Source: Sulfurovum sp.
GTDB taxonomy: Bacteria > Campylobacterota > Campylobacteria > Campylobacterales > Sulfurovaceae
Length of the DNA stretch: 11,030 nucleotides
Assembly: GCA_026984165.1 (NCBI GenBank)
Contig: JALSSQ010000192.1
Span: 1-11,030 of the forward strand
Direction of reading: 5' to 3'
In this document: positions 1-6,937 of the stretch, one piece after another
How the letters are laid out: the number at the start of each line of letters is the position of its first letter
How positions within the stretch are numbered: position 1 is the stretch's first letter
Notes under the pieces: model-generated
Seen by the model: the letters and a program-made list of their open reading frames with translations, nothing else
Database searches by the model: none
What the model was told of the DNA's origin: nothing
Program-made: the position numbers and the translations under genes

Positions 1-1131
1 CTTACCTGCTTTATATAGTAGTAAACCAAGTACGGTTGAATAAACAGGATCTTTAAGCTCATCAAAAAGTCCTTCTATCCCTTGACCTATTTTGGCTACA
101 CGTACAGGCATAGCAGGGAAAATAGACTGTGCCAATTCTCTTATACCTTTAAGCTTAGTCATACCCCCAGTAAGTATGATACCTGCACCTATTTGCTCTT
201 TTAGTGCAGACTTTTCAAGTGAGTTTGCCAATAGTGTAAGTGCTTCTTCTACACGAGAGAAAATAACAGAATGTACAATCTCCAAAGAGACATTGTTTCG
301 ATTTTCTTCATCTCCTATAATAGGTAGTTCAATTACTTCATTATTTGTCTCAACAAGGTTTCCATGACGTATTTTGACATTTTCTGCAATTTGCAGAGGT
401 GTATGCAATGCCATAGATAAATCATTGGTAATGTGGTTGGAACCAACACCTAAGAAGTCGTTATATCGAATAGAATTACCTGTATGTATTACAAGGTTAG
501 ATGTTTGACCACCAAGATCAATGACTGCAACACCAAGTTCTTTTTCATCTTCGTCCATAACAGCTATAGCAGAGGCATATCCTGCTAAGACAATGCCATC
601 TATCTCAACACCTGCAGAACGTACAGCTTTTTTGAGATTGGAGAGATTTGATTTTTGTGTCATAATGATGTTGACATCTACTTCCATACGAGAGGCATTC
701 ATGCCAAATGGATCTTCAATAAAGTCTTGATCATCTACTCTAAAATTGTAGGGGAGTACATGTACTACTTCATACTCATTAGGTACATTGGCATTGTAAA
801 GTGCAGTTTGCATCACACGGTTAATTTCTTTGATGGAGATGTCTTTATGTGGAATATTGACAACACCTGTTGAGTTTAGAGATTTGGCATAGGCATTTGA
901 GATAGATACGGTAGCAGAGGTAAGATTAGAACCAGCAATGCGTTTTGCATCACCTATAGCTTTTTTAATTGCTTTGGAAGCAAGTTCTATATTGGTGATA
1001 GCCCCTTTTTTAATCCCCTGTGATTTTGCTATGCCATGCCCTTGTATTTGGACTTTTGAGTCTTTAATCTCAGCTATAATCGCACATATTTTTGTTGAAC
1101 CGATATCTATAGCTAAGATTGTTTCACTCAA
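1..1131 (-). CDS. ftsA: Cell division protein FtsA (actin-like), 3' end cut by window edge
   Basis: FtsA is the actin-family ATPase that tethers FtsZ filaments to the inner membrane and recruits late divisome proteins. The frame is open from a TTG at 1131 to the left edge, giving 377 residues of a protein usually about 420-460 long. The missing part should be the C-terminal tail with its membrane-binding amphipathic helix. Visible motifs are the phosphate-1 loop AIDIGSTK near residues 6-13, phosphate-2 VIDLGGQTSNL at 203-213 (Asp205), the adenosine motif IILTGG at 318-323, and DPVYSTVLGLLLY near the visible end. The TTG start is chosen because a strong GGAGG (1141-1145) lies 9 bases upstream, the FtsA N-terminus begins there, and no suitable ATG exists. 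The start overlaps the stop of the upstream chaperone gene, which suggests coupled translation. ftsZ probably follows outside the window. The identification is secure. Confidence 0.96.
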   Translation of the reverse strand, partial: MSETILAIDIGSTKICAIIAEIKDSKVQIQGHGIAKSQGIKKGAITNIELASKAIKKAIGDAKRIAGSNLTSATVSISNAYAKSLNSTGVVNIPHKDISIKEINRVMQTALYNANVPNEYEVVHVLPYNFRVDDQDFIEDPFGMNASRMEVDVNIIMTQKSNLSNLKKAVRSAGVEIDGIVLAGYASAIAVMDEDEKELGVAVIDLGGQTSNLVIHTGNSIRYNDFLGVGSNHITNDLSMALHTPLQIAENVKIRHGNLVETNNEVIELPIIGDEENRNNVSLEIVHSVIFSRVEEALTLLANSLEKSALKEQIGAGIILTGGMTKLKGIRELAQSIFPAMPVRVAKIGQGIEGLFDELKDPVYSTVLGLLLYKAGK

Positions 1132-2603
1132 TTTATTAGTCCTCCCATATAGACTTCCGTAGGATATTGTTTGTCTAACATTTTTAAAAAGTTAGATTCA
1201 AAGGTTCTTTGTTTCATTTGGTTGACAGTTTGTTTTACAAAATCTGTCTGATTTTTATCTACAGGTAAAAGTTTTTGTTCAATAATATTATAAACTATTA
1301 CTTTATCCAATATGCTAATGATACCTTTTTCTTCATTAGATGTAAAGAGTTTTTGAAAAAATTGTAAACTTTCTTGTGAATTTAGAGGTTTTAGGTTGTC
1401 ACGATTTGTAAAAGTAATGAAATCAGATACAGTAAGATTGGCATCATCTAAGTGTGTAAGTGTTGATTTTGCAAGAGTTAACAGAGCTTCTTTTTTCGCT
1501 TGTAAGTCATAGATTTTTGTTACCTTCTCTTTTGCCTGTTCAAAGGTCATTACCTGTGGTTCAATAATTTTATTAATCTTTACAGTGACATATTGTTCTC
1601 CTACTACTTTAGGTTTTAAAATGTCTCCAATATTTTTGTTTTCTATTTCTTGCCACAGTGCTTTGGTCAGTTTCAAATCACCTACAGGAAGTGTCATTGT
1701 CTCAGAGCTTTTTATTTCACCTTTTTTAAAAGCAATGTATGTTTTTTGTGCAGATTTTTTTGTTTTTTTAAGTTTTAAATCTTTGGTGACACGTTCTTTT
1801 GCTTCTTTAAATGTAAGTTGTTTGCCTTGTGCATCTGTGTAGTTAAAACTGTTTGCATCATAATAATTTTTGAGTTCTTCATCATTTACTGTCACCTGAT
1901 TACTTGGTGTCCAGACCAAAGAGAGATTGTATTGTTTGTCAGTCATATAGTTCTCTTTTTGTGTTTCCCAAAATGTTTTGACTTTTGTTTCATCTGATAT
2001 ATAATTGACATCAGATGTTGTCAATACTTTGTAAGCAATTTTATCTGCAACATTCATAGCAGCACCTAATGCTTCTGTTTCTAAAGGCAATGCTTTGGTT
2101 TTCAATAGAGCTAAAGTTTTAGTAATGATAAGTTCTTCTTTTAGTGTGGCTTCAAAGTCTTTTGCTTTGAGGTGTTGAGATTGGAGATAAGTGTTGTAAA
2201 TTTCTTTACTAAATTTACCTTTTTCTTGGAATGCTTTTATACTTTCAAGTTTGTGTATCAATTCATTATTTGAAACTACAATACCCATATCTTGTGCAAA
2301 ATTCAATATTTTAGCCTGTGTTGCAATGGTTGAAAAAGCCTGTTTGACAAGTCCCAGCTCTTTGGCTTTTTGTTCGTCAAGTTCTCCTTTGAGCATTTGG
2401 TTGTACTGCGCATAGATGTTGCTGTAAACCATATTTAGCTTTGATTGTTTAATCTCTATATTTCCTACCTTGGCGACATTCCCTGCCTTTGAGCCAAAAC
2501 TATAGCTACCCCAGCCCACGAAACCAGCACCAATAAATGCGATGGTGGCTATCCATATGGTCCACACCAAGTATTTATTGTGTTTTTGCATCCAACTAAT
2601 CAT
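1128..2603 (-). CDS. PpiD/SurA-N-like membrane-anchored periplasmic chaperone
   Basis: This 491-residue protein has a short N-terminal cytoplasmic segment, one membrane helix at about residues 11-31, and a large, mostly helical domain that should lie in the periplasm. The stretch VAKVGNIEIKQSKL just after the helix matches the start of SurA/PpiD N-terminal chaperone domains. Such proteins hold or fold newly exported envelope proteins. The gene sits where C. jejuni has a ppiD-annotated gene directly ahead of ftsA. I find none of the parvulin catalytic signatures (no HIL strand, no GGDLG turn, no FGxH motif), although residues about 310-360 resemble the tail of a degenerate parvulin module. It is therefore more likely a chaperone than an active prolyl isomerase. 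E. coli PpiD is about 620 residues, so this one is shorter. The start has AAGGG 10 bases upstream. Confidence 0.85.
   Translation of the reverse strand: MISWMQKHNKYLVWTIWIATIAFIGAGFVGWGSYSFGSKAGNVAKVGNIEIKQSKLNMVYSNIYAQYNQMLKGELDEQKAKELGLVKQAFSTIATQAKILNFAQDMGIVVSNNELIHKLESIKAFQEKGKFSKEIYNTYLQSQHLKAKDFEATLKEELIITKTLALLKTKALPLETEALGAAMNVADKIAYKVLTTSDVNYISDETKVKTFWETQKENYMTDKQYNLSLVWTPSNQVTVNDEELKNYYDANSFNYTDAQGKQLTFKEAKERVTKDLKLKKTKKSAQKTYIAFKKGEIKSSETMTLPVGDLKLTKALWQEIENKNIGDILKPKVVGEQYVTVKINKIIEPQVMTFEQAKEKVTKIYDLQAKKEALLTLAKSTLTHLDDANLTVSDFITFTNRDNLKPLNSQESLQFFQKLFTSNEEKGIISILDKVIVYNIIEQKLLPVDKNQTDFVKQTVNQMKQRTFESNFLKMLDKQYPTEVYMGGLIN
1129..1145 (-). promoter_or_regulatory. ftsA ribosome binding site and TTG start overlapping the upstream stop
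   Basis: On the minus strand, GGAGG (1141-1145) is followed by 9 bases and then TTG (1131-1129). The TTG shares its last two bases with the TGA stop of the preceding gene (1130-1128), giving a TTGA overlap. This site decides the ftsA start, and an ATG-only gene search would miss the gene. The arrangement is seen directly; translational coupling is inferred from it. Confidence 0.8.
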
Positions 2604-2636
2604 ATTGTATCTGCCCTTAATCTAAAAATTTGTAAT

Positions 2637-2664
2637 ATTTTAGTAAAGTTGTGGTTAATTGTAA
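2637..2664 (-). promoter_or_regulatory. Possible promoter of the chaperone-ftsA operon
   Basis: On the minus strand TTACAA (2664-2659) and TAAAAT (2642-2637) are separated by 16 bases and stand about 33 bases ahead of the chaperone start. The boxes are only moderate matches to a housekeeping promoter, and the surroundings are AT-rich enough to give chance hits. The position in a divergent gap makes a promoter here necessary, but the exact boxes are uncertain. Confidence 0.3.
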
Positions 2665-2683
2665 TTGAAATGGGGTATATAAT
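2655..2683 (+). promoter_or_regulatory. Possible bioA promoter, -10 box very close to the start codon
   Basis: A perfect TATAAT lies at 2678-2683 with a weak TTAATT 17 bases upstream (2655-2660). The -10 box ends only 4 bases before the chosen bioA ATG at 2688, so transcription from it would start at or inside the first codon. Either the message is leaderless, translation starts at the ATGATG at 2709/2712, or the real promoter is elsewhere. The box is seen; its use is inference. Confidence 0.35.
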
Positions 2684-2687
2684 AATT

Positions 2688-3989
2688 ATGGAAGTAACAA
2701 ATTCTGAAATGATGCAGCGAGATTTAGATGTTATTTGGCATCCATGTACACAAATGAAAGATCATGAAACTTTACCTCTTATTCCTATCAAGTCTGCAAA
2801 AGGTGTATTGCTTTATGATTTTGAAGAGAATGCATATATTGATGCAGTCAGTTCATGGTGGGTTAATCTTTTTGGGCATGCAAATCCTTTTATTGGGAGT
2901 AAGATTAAAGCACAACTTGATAGACTGGAACATGTACTTTTAGCAGGTTTTACCCATAAGCCTGCAGTAGATCTTGCACATAAACTTGTGGTACTTACGC
3001 CCAAGACACTTCAAAAGGTATTTTATGTTGACAATGGTTCTTCTGCTGTAGAAGCTGCACTAAAGATGAGCTATCATTATCATTTAAACTTAGGTAAGTG
3101 TAAACCTGTGTTTCTTTCCTTGACAAACTCATACCATGGTGAAACCATTGGAGCCCTATCTGTAGGAGATGTGAGTCTCTATAAAGAAACCTATGAGCCG
3201 CTGTTGATACAAAATATTCAAGTTCCTGTACCTGTTGATCAAACTTTACAAGCAGCACAAGCAGCACTGGAGACTTTAGAAGAGTATCTAAAAGAAAAAT
3301 CGAATGAAATAGCAGCATTTATAGTTGAACCACTCATTCAAGGAGCAGGGGGGATGCACATGTATCATCCTGCGTATCTTAAGGGTGCACGAAAATTAAC
3401 ACAAAAATATGATGTGCATCTTATTGCAGATGAAATTATGACAGGATTTGGACGTACAGGCAAAATGTTTGCCTGTGAACATGCAGACATTTCACCAGAT
3501 TTTATGACACTTTCCAAAGGGTTGACCGGAGGTTACTTACCTTTGTCAGTTGTGATGACTACCGCTGAGGTTTATCAAGCTTTTTACTGTGACTATAATG
3601 AACATAAAGCTTTTTTGCATTCACATTCATATACAGGGAATCCTCTCGCGTGTGTTGCTGCTTTGGCGACATTGGAGATATTTGAAAGCCAAAATATTTT
3701 AGAACAAAATGAACATAAAGCACGTTATATACAAAAAGAAGTTGAAAAATTTAAAGCATTGTCAAATGTAAAGGAAGTCCGACAACAAGGTATGGTAACT
3801 GCAATAGAACTTCAAGGATATGAAAGTAAAGAGCGTATTGGTTTACGCCTTTATGAGTATGCACTTTCAGAAGGTGTATTGTTGCGACCATTAGGGCATA
3901 TTATTTATTTTATGCCACCTTACACAATAGAGAAAAAAGAGATAGATAAAATGATACAAGTTGCTTATGAAGGGATACAACAACTTTAA
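2688..3989 (+). CDS. bioA: Adenosylmethionine-8-amino-7-oxononanoate aminotransferase (DAPA aminotransferase)
   Basis: BioA is the cytoplasmic PLP enzyme that transfers an amino group from S-adenosylmethionine to KAPA, giving 7,8-diaminopelargonate, the third-last step to biotin. The 433-residue protein aligns end to end with E. coli BioA. It shows SSWW, GSSAVEAALK for phosphate binding, DEIMTGFGRTG with the PLP-ring aspartate at 248 and arginine 256, TLSKGLTGG with the Schiff-base lysine 277, and RPLGHIIYFMPPY near the C-terminus with arginine 400. Relative to E. coli, Tyr17 is Cys20 (HPCTQM) and Asp147 is Glu152 (YHGET). The frame stays open upstream to an ATG at 2580, but those residues are unlike BioA and overlap the divergent gene. 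ATG 2688 is the best start, with 2670 and 2709/2712 as alternatives. No other biotin gene is in the window. The gene converges with the next one, 15 bases apart. Confidence 0.95.
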   Translation: MEVTNSEMMQRDLDVIWHPCTQMKDHETLPLIPIKSAKGVLLYDFEENAYIDAVSSWWVNLFGHANPFIGSKIKAQLDRLEHVLLAGFTHKPAVDLAHKLVVLTPKTLQKVFYVDNGSSAVEAALKMSYHYHLNLGKCKPVFLSLTNSYHGETIGALSVGDVSLYKETYEPLLIQNIQVPVPVDQTLQAAQAALETLEEYLKEKSNEIAAFIVEPLIQGAGGMHMYHPAYLKGARKLTQKYDVHLIADEIMTGFGRTGKMFACEHADISPDFMTLSKGLTGGYLPLSVVMTTAEVYQAFYCDYNEHKAFLHSHSYTGNPLACVAALATLEIFESQNILEQNEHKARYIQKEVEKFKALSNVKEVRQQGMVTAIELQGYESKERIGLRLYEYALSEGVLLRPLGHIIYFMPPYTIEKKEIDKMIQVAYEGIQQL

Positions 3990-4004
3990 TCTAATATGAA
4001 TCTT

Positions 4005-5276
4005 TTATTTTTTAAATGCACTAAAAAAACTTTTGTTCTTTTTGTGTAGGCGTTCATAATGCTTTATTGCTCTTTGTATGCCTAAATCCATCGCTTCTTT
4101 ATAGAGTGTTTCAGCCTTTTTTTTATCTTTACTGATGCCTATACCTTTTTCGTAAAATTGTGCTAAGTCACATATTGCTTCAGGATAGTCATCATTGAGT
4201 GCTAGATGGTTAATGATATTAAAAGCTTCTGCTAGATTTTTTTGAAGAATATCTCCCTTAAACAAGGCGCGTGCAAGCCTAAAGTGTGCATATTTGGACT
4301 GCGTTGCAGCTGTGGTTAACAGAAGTTGCGCTGCTTCAGCTTTATTTGTCTGAGTAAGTTGTTCTGTCTTTTTAATAATGGTTTCTACATCTGTTTCCGT
4401 ATAGCCTTCATTGGCAATCTTTGATAGCCATGTCTCAACAGAAACAAATTGTTCGTCACTTGTATGGACAGGAGGATACTGATTATTCATATTTTTTAGT
4501 TTTTGATCAATATATGAAATAGCTTGATAGTGGGTTTCATCAGTTTGCTCTACAGGTGTCTTCTGTGTATCGTGTTTCTTTTTAGATATTGTATGGCTGG
4601 AATGATACTCTTCATTTTGCAATGTTTTTGTGGTATCCTCTGCTACATTGATAAAATCATCATTACCTGTTGCAGTGGATGGATTATGGATATGCGTTTC
4701 TTGAAAGAATGTATTTTCCTTTTGGTTTGATATATCTAAGGCAATATTATCTGCTAATACATCTTCTGCCTCTACCTTGAGAAGGCTGTCATAATCAATA
4801 GTCTCTTCAGAGATTTTTTTAGCTTTGGAAGCAGTATTAAGAAATGCATTATAGTTTATATCTTCTTCGATGGTTTGTGTCTCTTCTTCAGTATCTTCTG
4901 TAAAGAGTTCAAACTCTTCTATAATGGCTTTATCTTTATCTTGTTTTATTTTTTCCTGTAGGGTAAGCAGTCTATCTTCTTCCTCTGTGGCAGATTCTTT
5001 TTTGCGTTTTATCATTGCCTCTTCAGGACTCTTTTTGGTAAGCGCTTCTGATTGGATTGTTCTTTGTACTATGGTATCGTTTGGTGCTTCAATATAACGA
5101 GAAATAAGACGTTCTGCCTGAGCATAATTTTGTGCATTGAGCATGGAAAGTATCTCTTCCATTTTGCTGTCAGTTTTTAGTAAACCAAGTTTTAGGACCT
5201 GAAGTTGTATAGTCTCAGTATCTGTCATAGAAATAGCAAGTTTTATGATGGCTAAACGTTTTTTTGTCTGATTCAT
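4005..5276 (-). CDS. Sel1-repeat protein with long acidic linker, function unknown
   Basis: This 423-residue protein has no signal peptide or membrane segment, so it is probably cytoplasmic. Residues 1-65 are helical (with NYAQAERLISRYI resembling a TPR-type helix). Residues about 80-275 are low-complexity, charged and rich in Glu/Asp/Lys/Thr, and probably disordered. Residues about 328-400 hold two Sel1-like repeats, FRLARALFKGDILQKNLAEA and CDLAQFYEKGIGISKDKKKA being the tell-tale parts. The acidic region contains a short duplicated motif, EEDINYNAFL (137-146) and EETIDYDSLL (157-166). Sel1 repeats mediate protein-protein contacts, but a partner cannot be named. The start ATG has AGGG (5284-5287) 7 bases upstream. 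The gene lies 58 bases downstream of the aldolase-fold gene on the same strand, so the two may be co-transcribed. A TATACT (5309-5304) in the gap could be an additional -10 box. Confidence 0.75.
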   Translation of the reverse strand: MNQTKKRLAIIKLAISMTDTETIQLQVLKLGLLKTDSKMEEILSMLNAQNYAQAERLISRYIEAPNDTIVQRTIQSEALTKKSPEEAMIKRKKESATEEEDRLLTLQEKIKQDKDKAIIEEFELFTEDTEEETQTIEEDINYNAFLNTASKAKKISEETIDYDSLLKVEAEDVLADNIALDISNQKENTFFQETHIHNPSTATGNDDFINVAEDTTKTLQNEEYHSSHTISKKKHDTQKTPVEQTDETHYQAISYIDQKLKNMNNQYPPVHTSDEQFVSVETWLSKIANEGYTETDVETIIKKTEQLTQTNKAEAAQLLLTTAATQSKYAHFRLARALFKGDILQKNLAEAFNIINHLALNDDYPEAICDLAQFYEKGIGISKDKKKAETLYKEAMDLGIQRAIKHYERLHKKNKSFFSAFKK

Positions 5277-5334
5277 ACTTATTCCCTACAATAGTGTTTG
5301 ACAAGTATAACAAAAATAGCTTTACAAAAGTGGT

Positions 5335-5907
5335 TTACAAATTTGCAGATAGAGCAAGCAGTCTGCAAGTGTTTTCTAAAATCGATATTTTCTTTGCCAT
5401 TTCAGTAATATCTCTATCATATGCTATCAGTCCAAAGCCTTTAATAAGTAATAAATGGGTGTCATATTTTTGAAAAAAATGTGCTATTTCAAAAGGAGCA
5501 CGTTCGAGCCAGTCATCAATGTTTTTAGGGTCAAAAACAACAACTTCACCCAAGATTTTTTTGCCATAATAATCTGCAGGAGAGACCTTCCCGTGTTTGA
5601 GTGAAAAAGCAGTTGCATAAGGAGGCATAGTGTAACTGACATATTTGGCATTAGGGATAGTCTTATAGATATGTTCATGTATATGTACGTCTGGATTTGC
5701 CAAATTCCATCGGTAGTCTCTTTTTTGATAATCTAGCTTTACAAGTGAGTCCTCTTCGATTTCATTTAAAATAGTATCTTTAGAGTTAATAATAAATGCA
5801 CTTGTACTCATGCGTGCAGATATTGAACCATGATAGACAGAGAAAAAATTTTTGTTAAAAAGAGAAAGAGAGATATGTTGTATATCTTCAATAAGATGCT
5901 TGTCCAT
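5335..5907 (-). CDS. Class II aldolase/adducin-fold protein lacking the metal site
   Basis: The 190-residue protein fits the class II aldolase/adducin family (fuculose-phosphate aldolase, ribulose-phosphate epimerase), which normally runs about 200-230 residues. It carries HGSIS (26-30) where the family has its G-x-GN-S loop, PYATAFS (96-102) where the family has the segment after its metal histidines, and GFGLIAY (157-163) at the position of HGLI. Aligned with E. coli FucA, the zinc ligands His92, His94 and His155 fall on Tyr92, Met94 and Phe158, and catalytic Glu73 on Asp73. A histidine-rich VHIHEH (74-79) sits nearby but is offset from the normal ligands. The fold assignment is fairly sure. 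The enzymatic role is doubtful, and the protein may be a binding or structural homologue as in adducin. The start has AAGG 11 bases upstream and a consensus -10 box further up. The Sel1-repeat gene follows. Confidence 0.8.
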   Translation of the reverse strand: MDKHLIEDIQHISLSLFNKNFFSVYHGSISARMSTSAFIINSKDTILNEIEEDSLVKLDYQKRDYRWNLANPDVHIHEHIYKTIPNAKYVSYTMPPYATAFSLKHGKVSPADYYGKKILGEVVVFDPKNIDDWLERAPFEIAHFFQKYDTHLLLIKGFGLIAYDRDITEMAKKISILENTCRLLALSANL

Positions 5908-5940
5908 GATTTAAGAAACCTTTGTTAGGATTATTTGGGT

Positions 5941-5969
5941 ATTATATCGTGTAAATTAGAAATTAGAAA
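5941..5969 (-). promoter_or_regulatory. Promoter of the aldolase-fold gene, overlapping a possible rsmH -10
   Basis: On the minus strand a perfect TATAAT occupies 5946-5941, 33 bases before the ATG at 5907, so the leader would be about 25-30 bases. The -35 region is TTTCTA (5969-5964) inside a T-rich repeated tract. That is typical of epsilonproteobacterial housekeeping promoters, which have a strong -10 and periodic T-rich upstream DNA rather than a strict -35. On the plus strand the same near-palindrome reads TATTAT (5940-5945) and could serve rsmH. The box is seen; its bidirectional use is inference. Confidence 0.5.
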
Positions 5970-5982
5970 GTAGAAAGTAGAA
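5955..5982. repeat. Four-copy 7-base tandem repeat in a divergent promoter region
   Basis: Four consecutive heptamers read ATTAGAA, ATTAGAA, AGTAGAA, AGTAGAA, followed by a degenerate ATTAACC. They lie in the 103-base gap between the aldolase-fold gene and rsmH. They occupy the upstream promoter region of the former and the probable leader of the latter. Copy-number change by slippage would shift the spacing of both, but variation cannot be seen in a single sequence. Confidence 0.8.
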
Positions 5983-6010
5983 ATTAACCTCTTTTCACAT
6001 AAGGAATCTC

Positions 6011-6937
6011 GTGGATACACCGCATATACCTGTCTTGCTCAATGAAGTGTTAAAAAGTTTTGAAGATGTACCTGAAGGGTACTTTGTGGACTGTACATTA
6101 GGCTATGCAGGACATAGTTCTGAAATCTTAGCTAAATATGCACATCTTAAGCATATTGGTATAGACAGAGATAGTGAAGCATTGACTTTTTCTCAACATA
6201 GACTCCAGCCTTTTGAAGCACGAAGTTGTTTGTACAAAGGCACATTTGCTACAGTGTTCCCTACATTGAAAGAAGCTCCGATTACCGCAGTTTTGGCAGA
6301 CTTTGGTGTGTCATCATTACAGTTAGACAAAAAAGAAAGAGGCTTTTCTTTTAACTCCGAAACACTTGATATGCGTATGGATGCCAATGCATCGTTAAGT
6401 GCCTATGAAGTGGTCAATACCTATTCTCAAGATAAACTAGAGTATATTTTTGATGCCTATGGGGAAGTAAGAAGTTATCGTAAATTGGCAGGTGCAGTGG
6501 TAGAAGCAAGAGCCAAAGCACCCATAGAGAGTGCAAAAGCGTTAAGCGAGATAGCAAAATCTGTCATTCCTGCAGGCGGCAAAATACATCCCGCAACACT
6601 GATGTTTCAAGCAATCCGTATAGAAGTCAATAATGAATTGGGAGAGATAGAAGGTCTGCTTGATGTTATAGAAGATAAACATTATGAAGGTGAAGTGGTT
6701 TCTTTGATTACCTTTCATTCTTTAGAAGACAGATTGGTGAAAAATAGATTTAAAAAATGGGCTACAGCTTGTATATGCGACTCTCAAGCAATGCGATGTA
6801 CCTGTGGTAATAACCATGCTTTGGGTCATATGCTTGGGCGCAAACCGATAACTGCAACCAAAGAAGAATTACAAACAAATCCCAGAAGCAGATCTGCCAA
6901 ATTAAGAAGTTTCAGGTTTAAGAATGACAGCAAATAA
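6011..6937 (+). CDS. rsmH: 16S rRNA (cytosine-1402-N4)-methyltransferase RsmH (MraW)
   Basis: RsmH uses S-adenosylmethionine to methylate N4 of C1402 in 16S rRNA at the ribosomal P site. It is classically the second gene of the dcw cluster. The 308-residue protein is full length (E. coli 313) and carries the family signature: HIPVLLNEV (5-13), the SAM loop DCTLGYAGHS (27-36), GIDRD (50-54), LADFGVSSLQLD (95-106), RGFSF (110-114), LDMRMD (119-124), HPATLMFQAIRIEVNNEL (193-210), TFHSLEDR (234-241), the cysteine cluster CIC/CTC (254-265) and NPRSRSAKLR (290-299). The start is GTG at 6011 with AAGGA (6001-6005) 5 bases upstream. The protein begins at the family's conserved N-terminus, so no better start is needed. 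The 3' end overlaps the next gene by 14 bases. No mraZ precedes it. Confidence 0.97.
   Translation: MDTPHIPVLLNEVLKSFEDVPEGYFVDCTLGYAGHSSEILAKYAHLKHIGIDRDSEALTFSQHRLQPFEARSCLYKGTFATVFPTLKEAPITAVLADFGVSSLQLDKKERGFSFNSETLDMRMDANASLSAYEVVNTYSQDKLEYIFDAYGEVRSYRKLAGAVVEARAKAPIESAKALSEIAKSVIPAGGKIHPATLMFQAIRIEVNNELGEIEGLLDVIEDKHYEGEVVSLITFHSLEDRLVKNRFKKWATACICDSQAMRCTCGNNHALGHMLGRKPITATKEELQTNPRSRSAKLRSFRFKNDSK

Noticed and set aside
92..1162. Plus-strand short open frames across the first kilobase
   Set aside because: They are shadows of ftsA, whose minus-strand frame carries all actin-family motifs without interruption.
2580..2687. N-terminal extension of bioA to an ATG at 2580
   Set aside because: The 36 extra residues are unlike any BioA N-terminus, overlap the divergent chaperone gene and contain the intergenic promoter-like boxes.
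2995..3318. Minus-strand open frame of 107 residues
   Set aside because: It is antisense to the conserved BioA core and has no independent support.
3987..4030. Terminator between convergent bioA and the Sel1-repeat gene
   Set aside because: The 15-base gap and flanks are T/A-rich, but I found no stable inverted repeat.
5304..5326. Complete separate promoter for the Sel1-repeat gene
   Set aside because: A TATACT box is present, but no -35-like element stands at normal spacing, so I mention it only in the gene entry.
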